Source: CAZZBK01 sp964652155
Lineage (GTDB): Bacteria; Planctomycetota; Planctomycetia; Pirellulales; PNKZ01
Direction: 5' to 3'
Assembly (NCBI GenBank): GCA_964652155.1
Contig: CAZZBK010000005.1
Location: 1 to 64,000, forward strand
Length of the DNA stretch: 64,000 nucleotides
The notes beneath the pieces were generated by a model. That model saw only the letters and a program-made list of their open reading frames with translations, made no database searches and was not told the origin of the DNA. The translations under genes were made by a program, and so were the position numbers. The first letter of the stretch is position 1, and each line of letters opens with the position of its first letter. Below, in pieces: positions 55,228-63,881 of this stretch.

Positions 55228-56553
55228 ATGAATCGCCGGACATTCTTATTGCAGACCGGGGGACTGGTCGCCGCCAGTCATTTGTCGTTGCCGCGGGCCG
55301 AGTCGAACAACCTGGTCAACGATCGAATCGTGATCTCGATGGTCGGCGTCCGTGGTCGTGGCAACGGTGTGATGACCACGTTTGCCGCGCTCCCCACGGT
55401 CGAGTTGCGTTATATCTGCGACATCGACTCGGCCGTGCTCACGCAACGGGTCGAGCAAATGACCAGCAAGCTGGGCAAAAAGGTCGAAGGGCTCAAGGAC
55501 GTGCGCAAGTCGCTCGACGACAAGAACGTCGACGCGGTCGTGCTCGGCACCCCCGATCACTGGCATGCATTGCCGACGATTTGGGCCTGTCAGGCGGGCA
55601 AGGACGTGTACACCGAAAAGCCCGACGGCCATAATATGATCGAAGGACGCACGATGGTCGCGGCAGCGAAGAAGTATGAACGCATTGTGCAGATGGGGAC
55701 CCAATCGCGCAGCGGAGAGCACTTTCTCAAGGCGATCGAGTTCCTGCGGCAGGGGAACCTCGGCAAGGTTGCCTTCGGCCGAGCTTGGGAGAGTTCGCGG
55801 CAAAAGTCGCTCGGACGACCGGCCGACACCGAGGCACCCGAGACGGTCGACTACGATATGTGGCTGGGCTCAGCGCCCAAGCGGGCGTTTAATCCGCTGC
55901 GGTTTCATGGTAACTGGCGCTGGTTTTTTGACTACGGTACGGGGGACCTGGGGAACGACGGCGTACATCGGCTGGACGTGGCCCGTTGGGCGCTCGATAC
56001 GGCCGTGCAGGCCGGTGGCGGGAAGGCGATCGGCTGGCCGACGCGGGTCTCGGCCGGCGGGGGTAAGTACTATTTCGATGATGCTCAGGAGTGGCCTGAC
56101 ACGCTGCAAGTGAATTACGACTTTGCCGGCGGACAGTTGATGTGCTACGAAATGCGCATCTGGAGCGCATACCCCTTTGAGGGAGAAGAGGAAGGGGCGG
56201 CCGTCTACGGCGACCAGGGCTACATGGTGCTGGGCAACAAGCGTTTTCGCGTGTTTGACCCCAAAGGAAAGCAGGTCCTCGAAGAGACGGGGACCTACAC
56301 CAACGACGTGGCCCACGCGCAGAATTTCCTCGACTGCATGCGGTCGCGCAAGCGTCCCAACGCCGACTTGGAAACCGTTGGGCATCCATCGAGTGCGCTG
56401 TGTCACATGGGCAATTGCGCCTGGCGCGCCGGGCGCACCTTGCGGTTCGATCCAGACACCTACACCTTCACGGGCGACAACGACGCGAACCAGTACCTGA
56501 CCCGTGCCGAGTACCGTAAGCCCTACGAGTTGCCGAAGATCAGCGCGTTGTAA
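55228..56553 (+). CDS. Gfo/Idh/MocA-family oxidoreductase with export signal
   Basis: An NAD(P)-dependent sugar-type dehydrogenase of 441 residues. The N terminus MNRRTFLLQTGGLVAAS is a Tat-like signal, common in the planctomycete members of this family that act outside the cytoplasm. The Rossmann segment SMVGVRGRGNG, the acidic strand end in CDID, TPDHWHALP and the catalytic-Lys motif YTEKPDGHN follow in family order, and the C-terminal beta domain includes HRLDVARWAL. ATG 55228 has AAGGAG at 55213-55218. The Lys is present, so it is likely active; substrate unknown. Confidence 0.92.
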   Translation: MNRRTFLLQTGGLVAASHLSLPRAESNNLVNDRIVISMVGVRGRGNGVMTTFAALPTVELRYICDIDSAVLTQRVEQMTSKLGKKVEGLKDVRKSLDDKNVDAVVLGTPDHWHALPTIWACQAGKDVYTEKPDGHNMIEGRTMVAAAKKYERIVQMGTQSRSGEHFLKAIEFLRQGNLGKVAFGRAWESSRQKSLGRPADTEAPETVDYDMWLGSAPKRAFNPLRFHGNWRWFFDYGTGDLGNDGVHRLDVARWALDTAVQAGGGKAIGWPTRVSAGGGKYYFDDAQEWPDTLQVNYDFAGGQLMCYEMRIWSAYPFEGEEEGAAVYGDQGYMVLGNKRFRVFDPKGKQVLEETGTYTNDVAHAQNFLDCMRSRKRPNADLETVGHPSSALCHMGNCAWRAGRTLRFDPDTYTFTGDNDANQYLTRAEYRKPYELPKISAL

Positions 56554-56591
56554 ACTGCGGACGAGGTGTTGATTGCCGAGTTCTGTTTTCA

Positions 56592-56681
56592 TTAGCCGCT
56601 GGCGCGACAGCGGAGCGCGTACACATGGCATGGTCAACCGGCGCGCCATCGTCACGCGCTCCGCTGCGCGTCGCGGCTAAC
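56592..56681. repeat. REPIN-like imperfect inverted pair (second family)
   Basis: The left arm 56592-56620 (with internal CCGCTG/CAGCGG hairpin) and right arm 56654-56681 are inverted relative to each other, with 13 bp (ACGCGCTCCGCTG) and 7 bp (CGGCTAA) of identity around a diverged centre. The 28-bp right arm is identical to 58813-58840. It lies in the spacer upstream of the S9 peptidase gene. Confidence 0.7.
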
Positions 56682-56729
56682 TTGTTTCATTTTCGTTCGT
56701 TCAGTCATTCCATTCCCGCGAAGCTCATC

Positions 56730-58757
56730 ATGCATCTGCGATGCTGTTTGTGGATTGCCATTACGTTCGCTGCGTCGATGGTCTCGGCGGCGGAGAAAAC
56801 ACCGCTGCAGATCGACGACCTGTACCGACTCGACAGTGCGATGGATCTCACGGTCGCCCCCAACTTGCAACAGGCGATCTACGTTCGCGACTGGTCGGTG
56901 CGACACACGCGTTGGCGGCTCAATGCCCTGTGGCGCGTCGACGCGGCGACCCGGGAGCGTCGGCCTCTTGAGGTCGGCGAGCCCGACGGTCGCAAGCCAG
57001 TGATTTCGCCCGACGGTCGGCGCGTGGCGTTTGTGTCGACGCGTCCGCGCGCCGACGGGACGCTACCGTACGGCCGAGTGCCCGTGTGGAGCGAGCCGGT
57101 CGGCGACATCTGGTTGCTCTCGATCGACGGCGGGAAAGCGATGCCGCTCGCGGGCGCTGACAGGCCGTATGGTCGTGTGCTGACCGACCCGTTTTATGGC
57201 CGGCTCAGTTTCTCGCCCGATGGCAAGCGACTGGCGTTTGTCGCCGATGACGGGCAGAGCGTGCGCTCGGCCGAGGAACTGGCCCGCGACATCACCGTGG
57301 TGCGCGACGATCAGGGAGAGGGCTACGAAGGTTGCACGGCCGCTCAGGTGTGGGTGGCCGAGTTGCTCGAACAGCCGACGCAGTTCGCGGCCCAGAGCAT
57401 TCGTCGGTTGACCCACGATGACGTGTGGTACGGCGACCCGCAGTGGTCGCCCGACGGCCAGAGCCTGGTCGTGCATGCGAATCGTTCGACCGATCGCGAG
57501 AGCGTGCGGTTTAGCATTAACAAGAATTTTGACCTCTGGCACCTTGACGTCGCCACGAGCAAGCTGACGCAGCTCACGACGAACCCGGGCCCCGACGTGT
57601 CGCCGCGTTGGTCCCCCGACGGCAAGCGCCTGGCGTATCTCAGCGTGCCGCGCCAGGGTCCGCACGCGGATGTTTACAATCTGGCCGTGATCGGATGGCA
57701 GGATGGCGTCGCGGCTCCGCGCGTGCTGTACGATCATCACAGCGAGTCGAGCAGTCCGCCGCCGCATGGCTCGCCGACGTTTCCCTTGCCCGACGATGCC
57801 TGGCTCGATGCGCGTTACTTGCTGACGAACACGCTTGCGGGGATCGAGTCGCGGCGACAGATCGTCGATCTGAATTCAATCGCTGGGGAACAGCTCGCGG
57901 AGTCGCACGAGGTCGAAGAGCGGCGACAGTCGGCTCGTCGCGCATTGAGCGTGCCGAGCAACTCGTTCTTGAGCGAGCGCGTGTTGGCCGAGGATCAGAT
58001 CGTGCGCTGGAAGAGTCGCGATGGCATGGACATCGACGGCGTGTTGACGATCCCGCCGCCGAGCGTGGCCACGAAGCCGTACAAACTGCTGGTCTACCCA
58101 CACGGCGGGCCGCACGGTCGCTCGACGCCGGGGTTTAACTTCACGACGCAGATCTTTGCCGCGCACGGTTATGCGGTGTTTCAACCGAATTTTCGCGGCT
58201 CGACCGGCTACGGCCGGGCGTTTCTCGACGCCGATCGTCGCGACCTTGGCGGCGGCGACATGCACGATATTCTCACCGGCATCGAGCAGCTTATCCGTGA
58301 CGGGGTCGTCGATCGTGAGCGGCAATTCGTGTACGGCATCAGCTATGGCGGCTTTATGACCAGTTGGCTGATCGGCCAGACGAATCAATTTCGCGCCGCC
58401 GCGCCGCAAAACGCCGTGACCGACCTCAACGCCATGTGGGGACTAAGCGATATTCAGAGTTGGACGCATTGGGAGTTCGGCGGCCAGCCCTGGGAAGTGC
58501 CCGATCTGATGCGCAAGCACAGCCCGCTCACCTACGCGCACCAGGTGAAGACCCCCACGCTCATCTTGCATGCCGATCACGATCGTCGTTGCCCCTTGCC
58601 AATGGGGCTCATGTATCACCGCGCGCTCAAGACCGCCGGGGTCGAGACCGAGATGGTTATTTACCATAACGAGCGACATGGCATTGTGCAGTTGCCGCAT
58701 CAGGAAGATATTTATCGGCGCGTGCTCGAGTGGTTTGCGAAATATGACAAGAAATGA
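56730..58757 (+). CDS. S9-family prolyl oligopeptidase/dipeptidyl-peptidase
   Basis: A serine peptidase that cleaves small peptides, exported by the signal peptide MHLRCCLWIAITFAASMVSA. A beta-propeller occupies about residues 40-420 (WD40-like SPDGRRVAFVS, SPDGKRLAFVADD, WSPDGKRLAYLS blades). The alpha/beta-hydrolase domain follows with YPHGGPHGR, the nucleophile elbow GISYGGFM (Ser538), Asp618 in HADHDRR and His650 in NERHGI. At 675 residues all triad members are present. ATG 56730 is chosen because the 35-codon extension to 56625 crosses a repeat element and lacks signal character. A nested palindrome begins 3 bp after the stop. Confidence 0.93.
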   Translation: MHLRCCLWIAITFAASMVSAAEKTPLQIDDLYRLDSAMDLTVAPNLQQAIYVRDWSVRHTRWRLNALWRVDAATRERRPLEVGEPDGRKPVISPDGRRVAFVSTRPRADGTLPYGRVPVWSEPVGDIWLLSIDGGKAMPLAGADRPYGRVLTDPFYGRLSFSPDGKRLAFVADDGQSVRSAEELARDITVVRDDQGEGYEGCTAAQVWVAELLEQPTQFAAQSIRRLTHDDVWYGDPQWSPDGQSLVVHANRSTDRESVRFSINKNFDLWHLDVATSKLTQLTTNPGPDVSPRWSPDGKRLAYLSVPRQGPHADVYNLAVIGWQDGVAAPRVLYDHHSESSSPPPHGSPTFPLPDDAWLDARYLLTNTLAGIESRRQIVDLNSIAGEQLAESHEVEERRQSARRALSVPSNSFLSERVLAEDQIVRWKSRDGMDIDGVLTIPPPSVATKPYKLLVYPHGGPHGRSTPGFNFTTQIFAAHGYAVFQPNFRGSTGYGRAFLDADRRDLGGGDMHDILTGIEQLIRDGVVDRERQFVYGISYGGFMTSWLIGQTNQFRAAAPQNAVTDLNAMWGLSDIQSWTHWEFGGQPWEVPDLMRKHSPLTYAHQVKTPTLILHADHDRRCPLPMGLMYHRALKTAGVETEMVIYHNERHGIVQLPHQEDIYRRVLEWFAKYDKK

Positions 58758-58759
58758 GT

Positions 58760-58890
58760 GGGAGAGTTTTCGGTTTTCGGTTTTCAGTTAAATTGTATCC
58801 TCGTTAGCCGCGACGCGCTCCGCTGCGCGTCGCGGCTAACGAGACAATAGATTAACCGCGAACCGAAAACCGAAAACCGAAAACTCTCCC
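58760..58890. repeat. Nested 131-bp palindrome
   Basis: The outer arms 58760-58785 and 58865-58890 are a perfect 26-bp inverted repeat built from TTTTCGG units. The inner arms 58800-58818 and 58825-58843 are a perfect 19-bp inverted repeat with a TCCGCT loop, sharing 28 bp with 56654-56681. It fills the spacer between the S9 gene and the SDR gene. It could fold into a long hairpin ending S9 transcription, but the architecture is that of a mobile palindromic element inside another. Confidence 0.85.
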
Positions 58891-58900
58891 CCTCCCAACC

Positions 58901-59698
58901 ATGCAACTCAACTTCAATAACGAGATCGCCGTAATCGTGGGCGGAGCGCAAGGCATTGGCCTGGCGATCGGTCGAACGTTTGCCGAGGAAGGGGCGCGCG
59001 TCGTGCTCGTCGACCGCGATCCGCGCGTTGAGGCGGCGGCGCAAGAACTTTCGGGGCAGACACTCGGCCTCGTGGCCGACGTGACCGACAGCGCAGCCAT
59101 CGAGCGCGCGGCGGCCACGGTCGCGGCTCAGCTAGGCCGTTGCGATCATCTGGTGTACGCCGCCGGAGTCGGCTCGGGCAAGTTTGGCTTTCCGTTCTGG
59201 AAGGTGCCCTCGACCGACTGGCCACGTGTGATCGCCGTCAATTTGACCGGTGCGGTCATTACGGCCCAGGCGTTTGTGAAGCCGATGGTCGAGGCGCGAC
59301 GCGGCACGGTGTTGTTCATTTCCTCGGTGGCGGGGCAGATCGGCTCGCAAACCGATCCCCCCTACAGTGCGGCCAAGGCGGGCCTCATCAACTTTGCTCA
59401 ATGCGCGGCCAAGGACCTTGCGCCCCACGGTGTCCGGGTCAACACGATTTGTCCGGGCATGATCCAGACGACGCTCAACCGGTCGGTCTGGGAGGCGTGG
59501 AATCAGCAGCAGCCCGTTGGTCAGCAGCAGTCTTACGAGGATTGGGCGGGCGAGAAGGTTCGCCGGGTGACCCCCCTGGGGCGCTGGCAGACGCCCGAGG
59601 ACGTGGCGGCGCTGGCGGTCTTTTTGGCCTCAGATCGGGCCCAAAACATTACGGGGCAAACGATGAACGTGGACGGAGGGCAGGTGATGCATTGGTAA
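58901..59698 (+). CDS. Short-chain dehydrogenase/reductase (classical SDR)
   Basis: A cytosolic NAD(P)-dependent oxidoreductase of 265 residues. The classical motifs are GGAQGIG (about 14-20), the acidic end of strand 2 in VLVDRD, which favours NAD, YAAG in place of NNAG, FISSVAG with the catalytic Ser, and YSAAK with Tyr and Lys. The C-terminal DVAALAVFLASDRAQNITGQ and NVDGG are family-typical. ATG 58901 lies 11 bp after the nested palindrome. Substrate unknown; the position next to sugar-oxidation genes suggests a sugar or alcohol, but this is weak evidence. Confidence 0.93.
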   Translation: MQLNFNNEIAVIVGGAQGIGLAIGRTFAEEGARVVLVDRDPRVEAAAQELSGQTLGLVADVTDSAAIERAAATVAAQLGRCDHLVYAAGVGSGKFGFPFWKVPSTDWPRVIAVNLTGAVITAQAFVKPMVEARRGTVLFISSVAGQIGSQTDPPYSAAKAGLINFAQCAAKDLAPHGVRVNTICPGMIQTTLNRSVWEAWNQQQPVGQQQSYEDWAGEKVRRVTPLGRWQTPEDVAALAVFLASDRAQNITGQTMNVDGGQVMHW

Positions 59699-59986
59699 GA
59701 ATCGATATAACTTGCCTTGCTAGCACATTTTACGACCATTTTAGGTTTTTGTCATGGAATTGAGCATCGGGATGTAACGAAAGCGGAGTCAAGGTCAATC
59801 TATTGGCGATGAGTGCGGTATGTCCCACCCGATTCGCTTTCGCCTTCCGGAAGGTCGTCTCGCCTGTCGAATAAAAAAACTCAAGTACTTGTTTACAACG
59901 CTAGTTAAATCGATCAACATAGCGTTGCGCATTTGCCCACCGTAGACCATTTTGCCTGCCGTAGAAAACACTGAGGAGTTCCAGAC
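59699..59986. other. AT-richer spacer ahead of the second DUF1549/DUF1501 pair
   Basis: A 288-bp spacer, visibly richer in A/T than its neighbours, especially 59865-59930. It probably holds the promoter of the downstream pair. No unambiguous -35/-10 pair is visible. Its last feature is GAGGAG at 59973-59978, the ribosome binding site of the next gene. Confidence 0.5.
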
Positions 59987-62128
59987 GTGTCACACGTTGG
60001 TTCAACATTAGCCCGCTGTTTTGGCCTGCTCGCCTGTGCGTTAACCGTTGCGACGGTCAGCGTGACTCAGGGAGCAACGGAATTGGATCAATTCTTGGCT
60101 CAGGAGAATGCCGAGCGCAAGGTCGACACAGCACCGCTGATCGACGACTTGGCGTTTCTGCGTCGCGTGTCGCTCGACCTGATCGGTCGGATTCCGACCC
60201 TGCCAGAGATTCAGGCCTACGAGGCGTTGCCCAAGGGGGAGCGTCGCGCGTTGGTGGTCGAAGGCTTGCTGAAGAAGGAAGAGTTCGGCGATCGCTGGAC
60301 CGTCTTCATGGCCGACCTGTTGCGGATTCGTGCGAATGCCGATGGCGGCTCGGCCTTGTTGGCTTGGGTTCATAAGTCGGTGCAGGACGGTCTGCCGTAC
60401 GATATTCTCTGTCGTCAATTGATTGTAGCCACGGGCAAGGCCGGCAAGATCCCCGAGGCAGGCTATGTGCTCGGCGATGGAGCCGATCCGATGGCCCTGA
60501 CGGCCACCACCTCGCAAGTCTTCATGGGGGTGCGAATTGCCTGTGCCCAGTGTCACGACCACCCGTTCGATGTGTGGAAGCGTGAAGAGTTTTATGGCAT
60601 GGCGTCGTACTTTGGCAAAACCGCTCGCCGTGAGAGTGAGTTGACCAAGGCGATCTACATTATCGAAAATCAGAACTCGACGATTAAGTGGCCCCCGGAA
60701 GGGACGGCTCCTGAGTCGGAGCGGAAGGCCATGACCCCGGCGTTCCCGTTTCAGCTTGAAGAGGACTCGCCATCGCTTAAGCACGTCAATCGTTTGGTGA
60801 GCCTGCGGCGCGAGCAGCAAGAGGCGCTTGCTCGCCAGCAGGCCGAGAAGTCGAGCTCGCTCGACTCGTTGCTGGGTGCGGTCGAGAAGGGGAAGAAAAA
60901 GGACGCCAAGGACCCGCTCGATGTGGCCAATCAGGCGGTCAACGAGGCTCGGGCCCTGCGGGTCGAGCAAGATCTGTACAAGATGAGCGACCTCCGCTCG
61001 CGGCTGGCCGATTTGGTGACCAATCCGCGGAATCGCTATTTCAGCCGGTCGTTTGTGAATCGAGTTTGGGCTAATTTGCTCGGACGCGGTTTTGTCGAGC
61101 CGGTGGATGACTTCAGCGAGAACAACGCCCCGAGTCATGTGAAGACTCTGGACTACCTCTCCGACGAGTTCGTCGCCGGTGGCTATGATCTGCGTAGCTT
61201 GATCAAGATGGTTGTCGCTTCGGACGCTTATCAGCGTGCCCATGCGTATCAATTGGACGAGCAGCGTCGCAAGGCGGCCGAGAATGCATTCACGGCCGCT
61301 CCGGTTCGCCGGATGCTCGCCGAGAGCATGTTCGACAGCGTGGTGCTGGCCGGTCACTTGTTCAATCCAAAGCACGCTTCGGGCGAGAACCTGAAGACCG
61401 TGCGTGAAATCGTGCAGGTTCCGGTCGACCTTGACGGCAATGCCGCCAAGACGACCAAGTCGGTCATTCAAGCTCTCAATCAGCAGGGGGGCGCTGCGAT
61501 GGGGGGCGCAATGATGGCCTCGGCCGGTGGCGCGTCCGCTGGCGGGTCGTATGACCTGGAGTCGGCCATTGAGGTTGACTTCAAGCAAGTCTTGGCGATG
61601 GCCAAGAAAGACGAGCCGCAGGTCGAGATGATGAAGGTCTCGAACGAAGAGCTCGAAGCCCAACGCATGATGATGGACCGCGCCACGCGTCGCAAGTATG
61701 TCGACAAGGTGGTGGAGAAGGTCGTGGATGATAATCCCAAGTACAACAGTGCAATGCGGATGCCTTCGCCGGCTCCCCCGGCTCACTTCTTGCGGGTGTT
61801 CGGCCAGCCAGCTCGCGACCTGTTGGGCGATCATCGCGACCACAGCCCGTCGATGCGGCAGGCTCTGATGATGCTCAATGGCAAGGTCACGCATGAGGCT
61901 TCGCGGGTGGGCAAGTTGGAGCCGATTTATCCGTTGTTGGTGGGCAAGCAGGCCGACTTGACGGCAGCCGTTAAGATGGCCTATCGCGAGATTCTGACCC
62001 GTGAGCCGTCGGCCGATGAGTTGGCCGATGCCCAGGCGGTCATTAAGGAAGCGGCCAGCGAAGTTGATGGCATGGCCGATCTGCGGTGGGTGTTGTTCAA
62101 TAGCCATGAGTTCCGTTTCATTCCGTAA
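59987..62128 (+). CDS. DUF1549/DUF1553 protein (compact form)
   Basis: A 713-residue exported protein, paralogous in its core to the one at 9927-12377 but without the Ig-like domains and the CX4CH motif. A signal peptide (LARCFGLLACALTVATVSVT) is followed by DUF1549 (FLRRVSLDLIGRIPTLPEI near residue 55) with the haem-like CAQCHDHP (Cys186, Cys189, His190), a Lys-rich and Gly/Ala/Met-rich middle insert (about 280-330 and 500-525) and DUF1553 (FVNRVWANLLGRGF near 355). The start is GTG 59987 with GAGGAG 8 nt upstream. It pairs with a DUF1501 gene 115 bp downstream. Codons favour CGT/GCT/GGT more than in neighbouring genes. Confidence 0.92.
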   Translation: MSHVGSTLARCFGLLACALTVATVSVTQGATELDQFLAQENAERKVDTAPLIDDLAFLRRVSLDLIGRIPTLPEIQAYEALPKGERRALVVEGLLKKEEFGDRWTVFMADLLRIRANADGGSALLAWVHKSVQDGLPYDILCRQLIVATGKAGKIPEAGYVLGDGADPMALTATTSQVFMGVRIACAQCHDHPFDVWKREEFYGMASYFGKTARRESELTKAIYIIENQNSTIKWPPEGTAPESERKAMTPAFPFQLEEDSPSLKHVNRLVSLRREQQEALARQQAEKSSSLDSLLGAVEKGKKKDAKDPLDVANQAVNEARALRVEQDLYKMSDLRSRLADLVTNPRNRYFSRSFVNRVWANLLGRGFVEPVDDFSENNAPSHVKTLDYLSDEFVAGGYDLRSLIKMVVASDAYQRAHAYQLDEQRRKAAENAFTAAPVRRMLAESMFDSVVLAGHLFNPKHASGENLKTVREIVQVPVDLDGNAAKTTKSVIQALNQQGGAAMGGAMMASAGGASAGGSYDLESAIEVDFKQVLAMAKKDEPQVEMMKVSNEELEAQRMMMDRATRRKYVDKVVEKVVDDNPKYNSAMRMPSPAPPAHFLRVFGQPARDLLGDHRDHSPSMRQALMMLNGKVTHEASRVGKLEPIYPLLVGKQADLTAAVKMAYREILTREPSADELADAQAVIKEAASEVDGMADLRWVLFNSHEFRFIP

Positions 62129-62243
62129 AGCGACCGACCTCACCGGATCGGTTCCCTGAATTGATTGCGTACAGGTTTTTTACACAGGCCGGCTGCGACG
62201 ACGCCGGCAACCAATTCCACTAGTCACTACGAAGGAGTCCTCC

Positions 62244-63503
62244 ATGTCATCTGGTTGCTTGGGATATCGCCTCAGCCGTCGCACCATGCTCGGTGCGAGC
62301 GCCGGTACGTTCTTGGGAATGAGTGTTCGTAACTTGATGGCCCTTGCTGGCACGAGCGGCAAGCAAACGGCCGAGCATGTGATCATGTTCTGGAACGGCG
62401 GTGGCATGAGCCATATCGACACGTTCGATCCCAAGCCGGGTCGTCCGACTCAGGGTGACTTCGAGCCGATCAGCACCTCGGTTGCGGGCATTCAGATCTC
62501 GCAGATTCTGCCGCAGTTGGCCAAGCAGATGCATAACTTCTCGATCATCCGCTCGATTGCCGGCACCAACGGCGATCACGGTCGTGGCACCTATCAGCTG
62601 CAAACCAGCTACAACACGTTCCCGAACCTGACCCACCCGGGCCTGGGCAACATGGTGGTCAGCGAATTGCAGCAGAAGGGTGACCTGCCGGCGTTTGTGT
62701 CGGTCAGTGGCAACGGCACGCGGGCTGGCTACTTGGGCCAGCGTTGCGAGGCGTTCTTCGTGGGCCGCCCTGGCGAGAAGGACCCCTACTTGGCCTTCCC
62801 GGAAGGGATCGCCCAATTGCGTGGTATGAAGCGTCTCGACGCCCTTGAGCGGATCAACTCGAAGTTTGCCCAACAAGGTTCGAGTGATCAGTTCGCGGCG
62901 ACGAGCACGGCCACCAAGGACGCGGTTCGCTTGATGCAAAGCCCGGCCTTGGAAGCGTTCGAGCTCGACAAGGTCGACGACGCCACGCGCGATCGTTACG
63001 GCCGCACCGAGTTTGGTCGTGGCTGCTTGTTGGCCAAGCGATTGGTCGAGCAAGGCGTTCGCTTTGTGCAGGTCAATCGTGGCGGTTTCGACGTGCACCA
63101 GAACGCCTTCCCGGCGATGGAAGCGCACGGCGAAGTGATGGATCCGGCCTTGGCATCGTTGATCGCCGATTTGGCGAGCACCGGCATGCTTGCGAAGACC
63201 TTGATCATCACGCTGAGCGAGTTCGGCCGCACGCCGAAGATCAACAAGGATGCCGGACGCGATCACCATGCGTCGGTGTTCAGCTGCTTGATCGCTGGCG
63301 GTGGCATCAAGGGTGGACAGGTCATCGGCTCTTCGGACGAAGACGGCTACAAGCCGAAGGATCGTCCGGTGCAGGTGCCCGACATCCATGCCACGGTTTG
63401 CCAAGCGCTCGGCATCGATCACAACAAGGAAGTGCCGACACCGCTGCAACGGCCGCTCAAGCTGGTCGACAACGGTACGCCGGTCAAGGAACTGTTCGCT
63501 TAG
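62244..63503 (+). CDS. DUF1501 family protein
   Basis: A 419-residue partner of the preceding gene. The N-terminal Tat-like LSRRTMLGASAGTFLG precedes the domain. The landmarks are WNGGGMSHIDTFDPKP (about 50-65), NGDHGRGTYQL, RGGFDVHQNAF and SEFGRTPKINKDAGRDHHA, mirroring the copy at 12457-13785. The His/Asp residues at metal positions are kept. ATG 62244 is set by GAAGGAG at 62231-62237. A strong terminator follows 42 bp after the stop. Biochemical role unknown for the family. Confidence 0.93.
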   Translation: MSSGCLGYRLSRRTMLGASAGTFLGMSVRNLMALAGTSGKQTAEHVIMFWNGGGMSHIDTFDPKPGRPTQGDFEPISTSVAGIQISQILPQLAKQMHNFSIIRSIAGTNGDHGRGTYQLQTSYNTFPNLTHPGLGNMVVSELQQKGDLPAFVSVSGNGTRAGYLGQRCEAFFVGRPGEKDPYLAFPEGIAQLRGMKRLDALERINSKFAQQGSSDQFAATSTATKDAVRLMQSPALEAFELDKVDDATRDRYGRTEFGRGCLLAKRLVEQGVRFVQVNRGGFDVHQNAFPAMEAHGEVMDPALASLIADLASTGMLAKTLIITLSEFGRTPKINKDAGRDHHASVFSCLIAGGGIKGGQVIGSSDEDGYKPKDRPVQVPDIHATVCQALGIDHNKEVPTPLQRPLKLVDNGTPVKELFA

Positions 63504-63545
63504 TCGAAGCGACGGTCATTTGTGAAGGTTATGATGTGAATTTCC

Positions 63546-63580
63546 CCACGGTCCGCGCTTCGGCGCGGACCGTGGATTTT
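63546..63580 (+). terminator. Rho-independent terminator with UUCG loop
   Basis: A perfect 13-bp stem, 63546-63558 with 63563-63575, closes on C(TTCG)G, the very stable tetraloop, and is followed by ATTTT. It lies 42 bp after the DUF1501 stop and is the clearest terminator in the window. Confidence 0.85.
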
Positions 63581-63822
63581 GTGCGGTAAGTGCCCGGTCG
63601 GTCCTTCCTGTTTGCCGGCAGGGCACTCTGACGCTCGGTCGCAGCGACATGGCGGTCGCTGTGTAAGCTGTGACGACGGATTCTTGCCGGCCTCATGACG
63701 GTGCCGGCAGGCGAGTTTATCTTTTAGGCGTGTAAGCGATTCGGTATCGCCTTGCCCGAGCAGTCTCGCGGCGAATTGTCGCAGCTATTTGCTTGAGCGG
63801 ACGCCCGTTGGCAATTACTGTG

Positions 63823-63841
63823 AAAGTCTAGCGACTTTTTT
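63823..63841 (+). promoter_or_regulatory. Small hairpin plus T-run in the presumed leader of the last gene
   Basis: AAAGTC (63823-63828) pairs with GACTTT (63833-63838) and is followed by TTT, ending 40 bp before the ATG at 63882. If transcribed it could be a weak attenuator; the stem is only 6 bp and AT-rich, so it may be chance. Confidence 0.25.
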
Positions 63842-63881
63842 GATTATTTGGGCCCTCTCCCGGCCATGGGGAACTATCGAC

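Larger units (their letters stand above)
63504..63881. other. Intergenic region, 378 bp
   Basis: It contains the terminator at 63546-63580, a small A/T hairpin at 63823-63841 and the presumed promoter of the last gene. I see no coding frame of convincing character and no known RNA motif. Confidence 0.55.

Noticed and set aside
60041..62143. 700-codon minus-strand frame
   Set aside because: Antisense shadow of the second DUF1549/DUF1553 gene, whose domains and ribosome binding site are clear.
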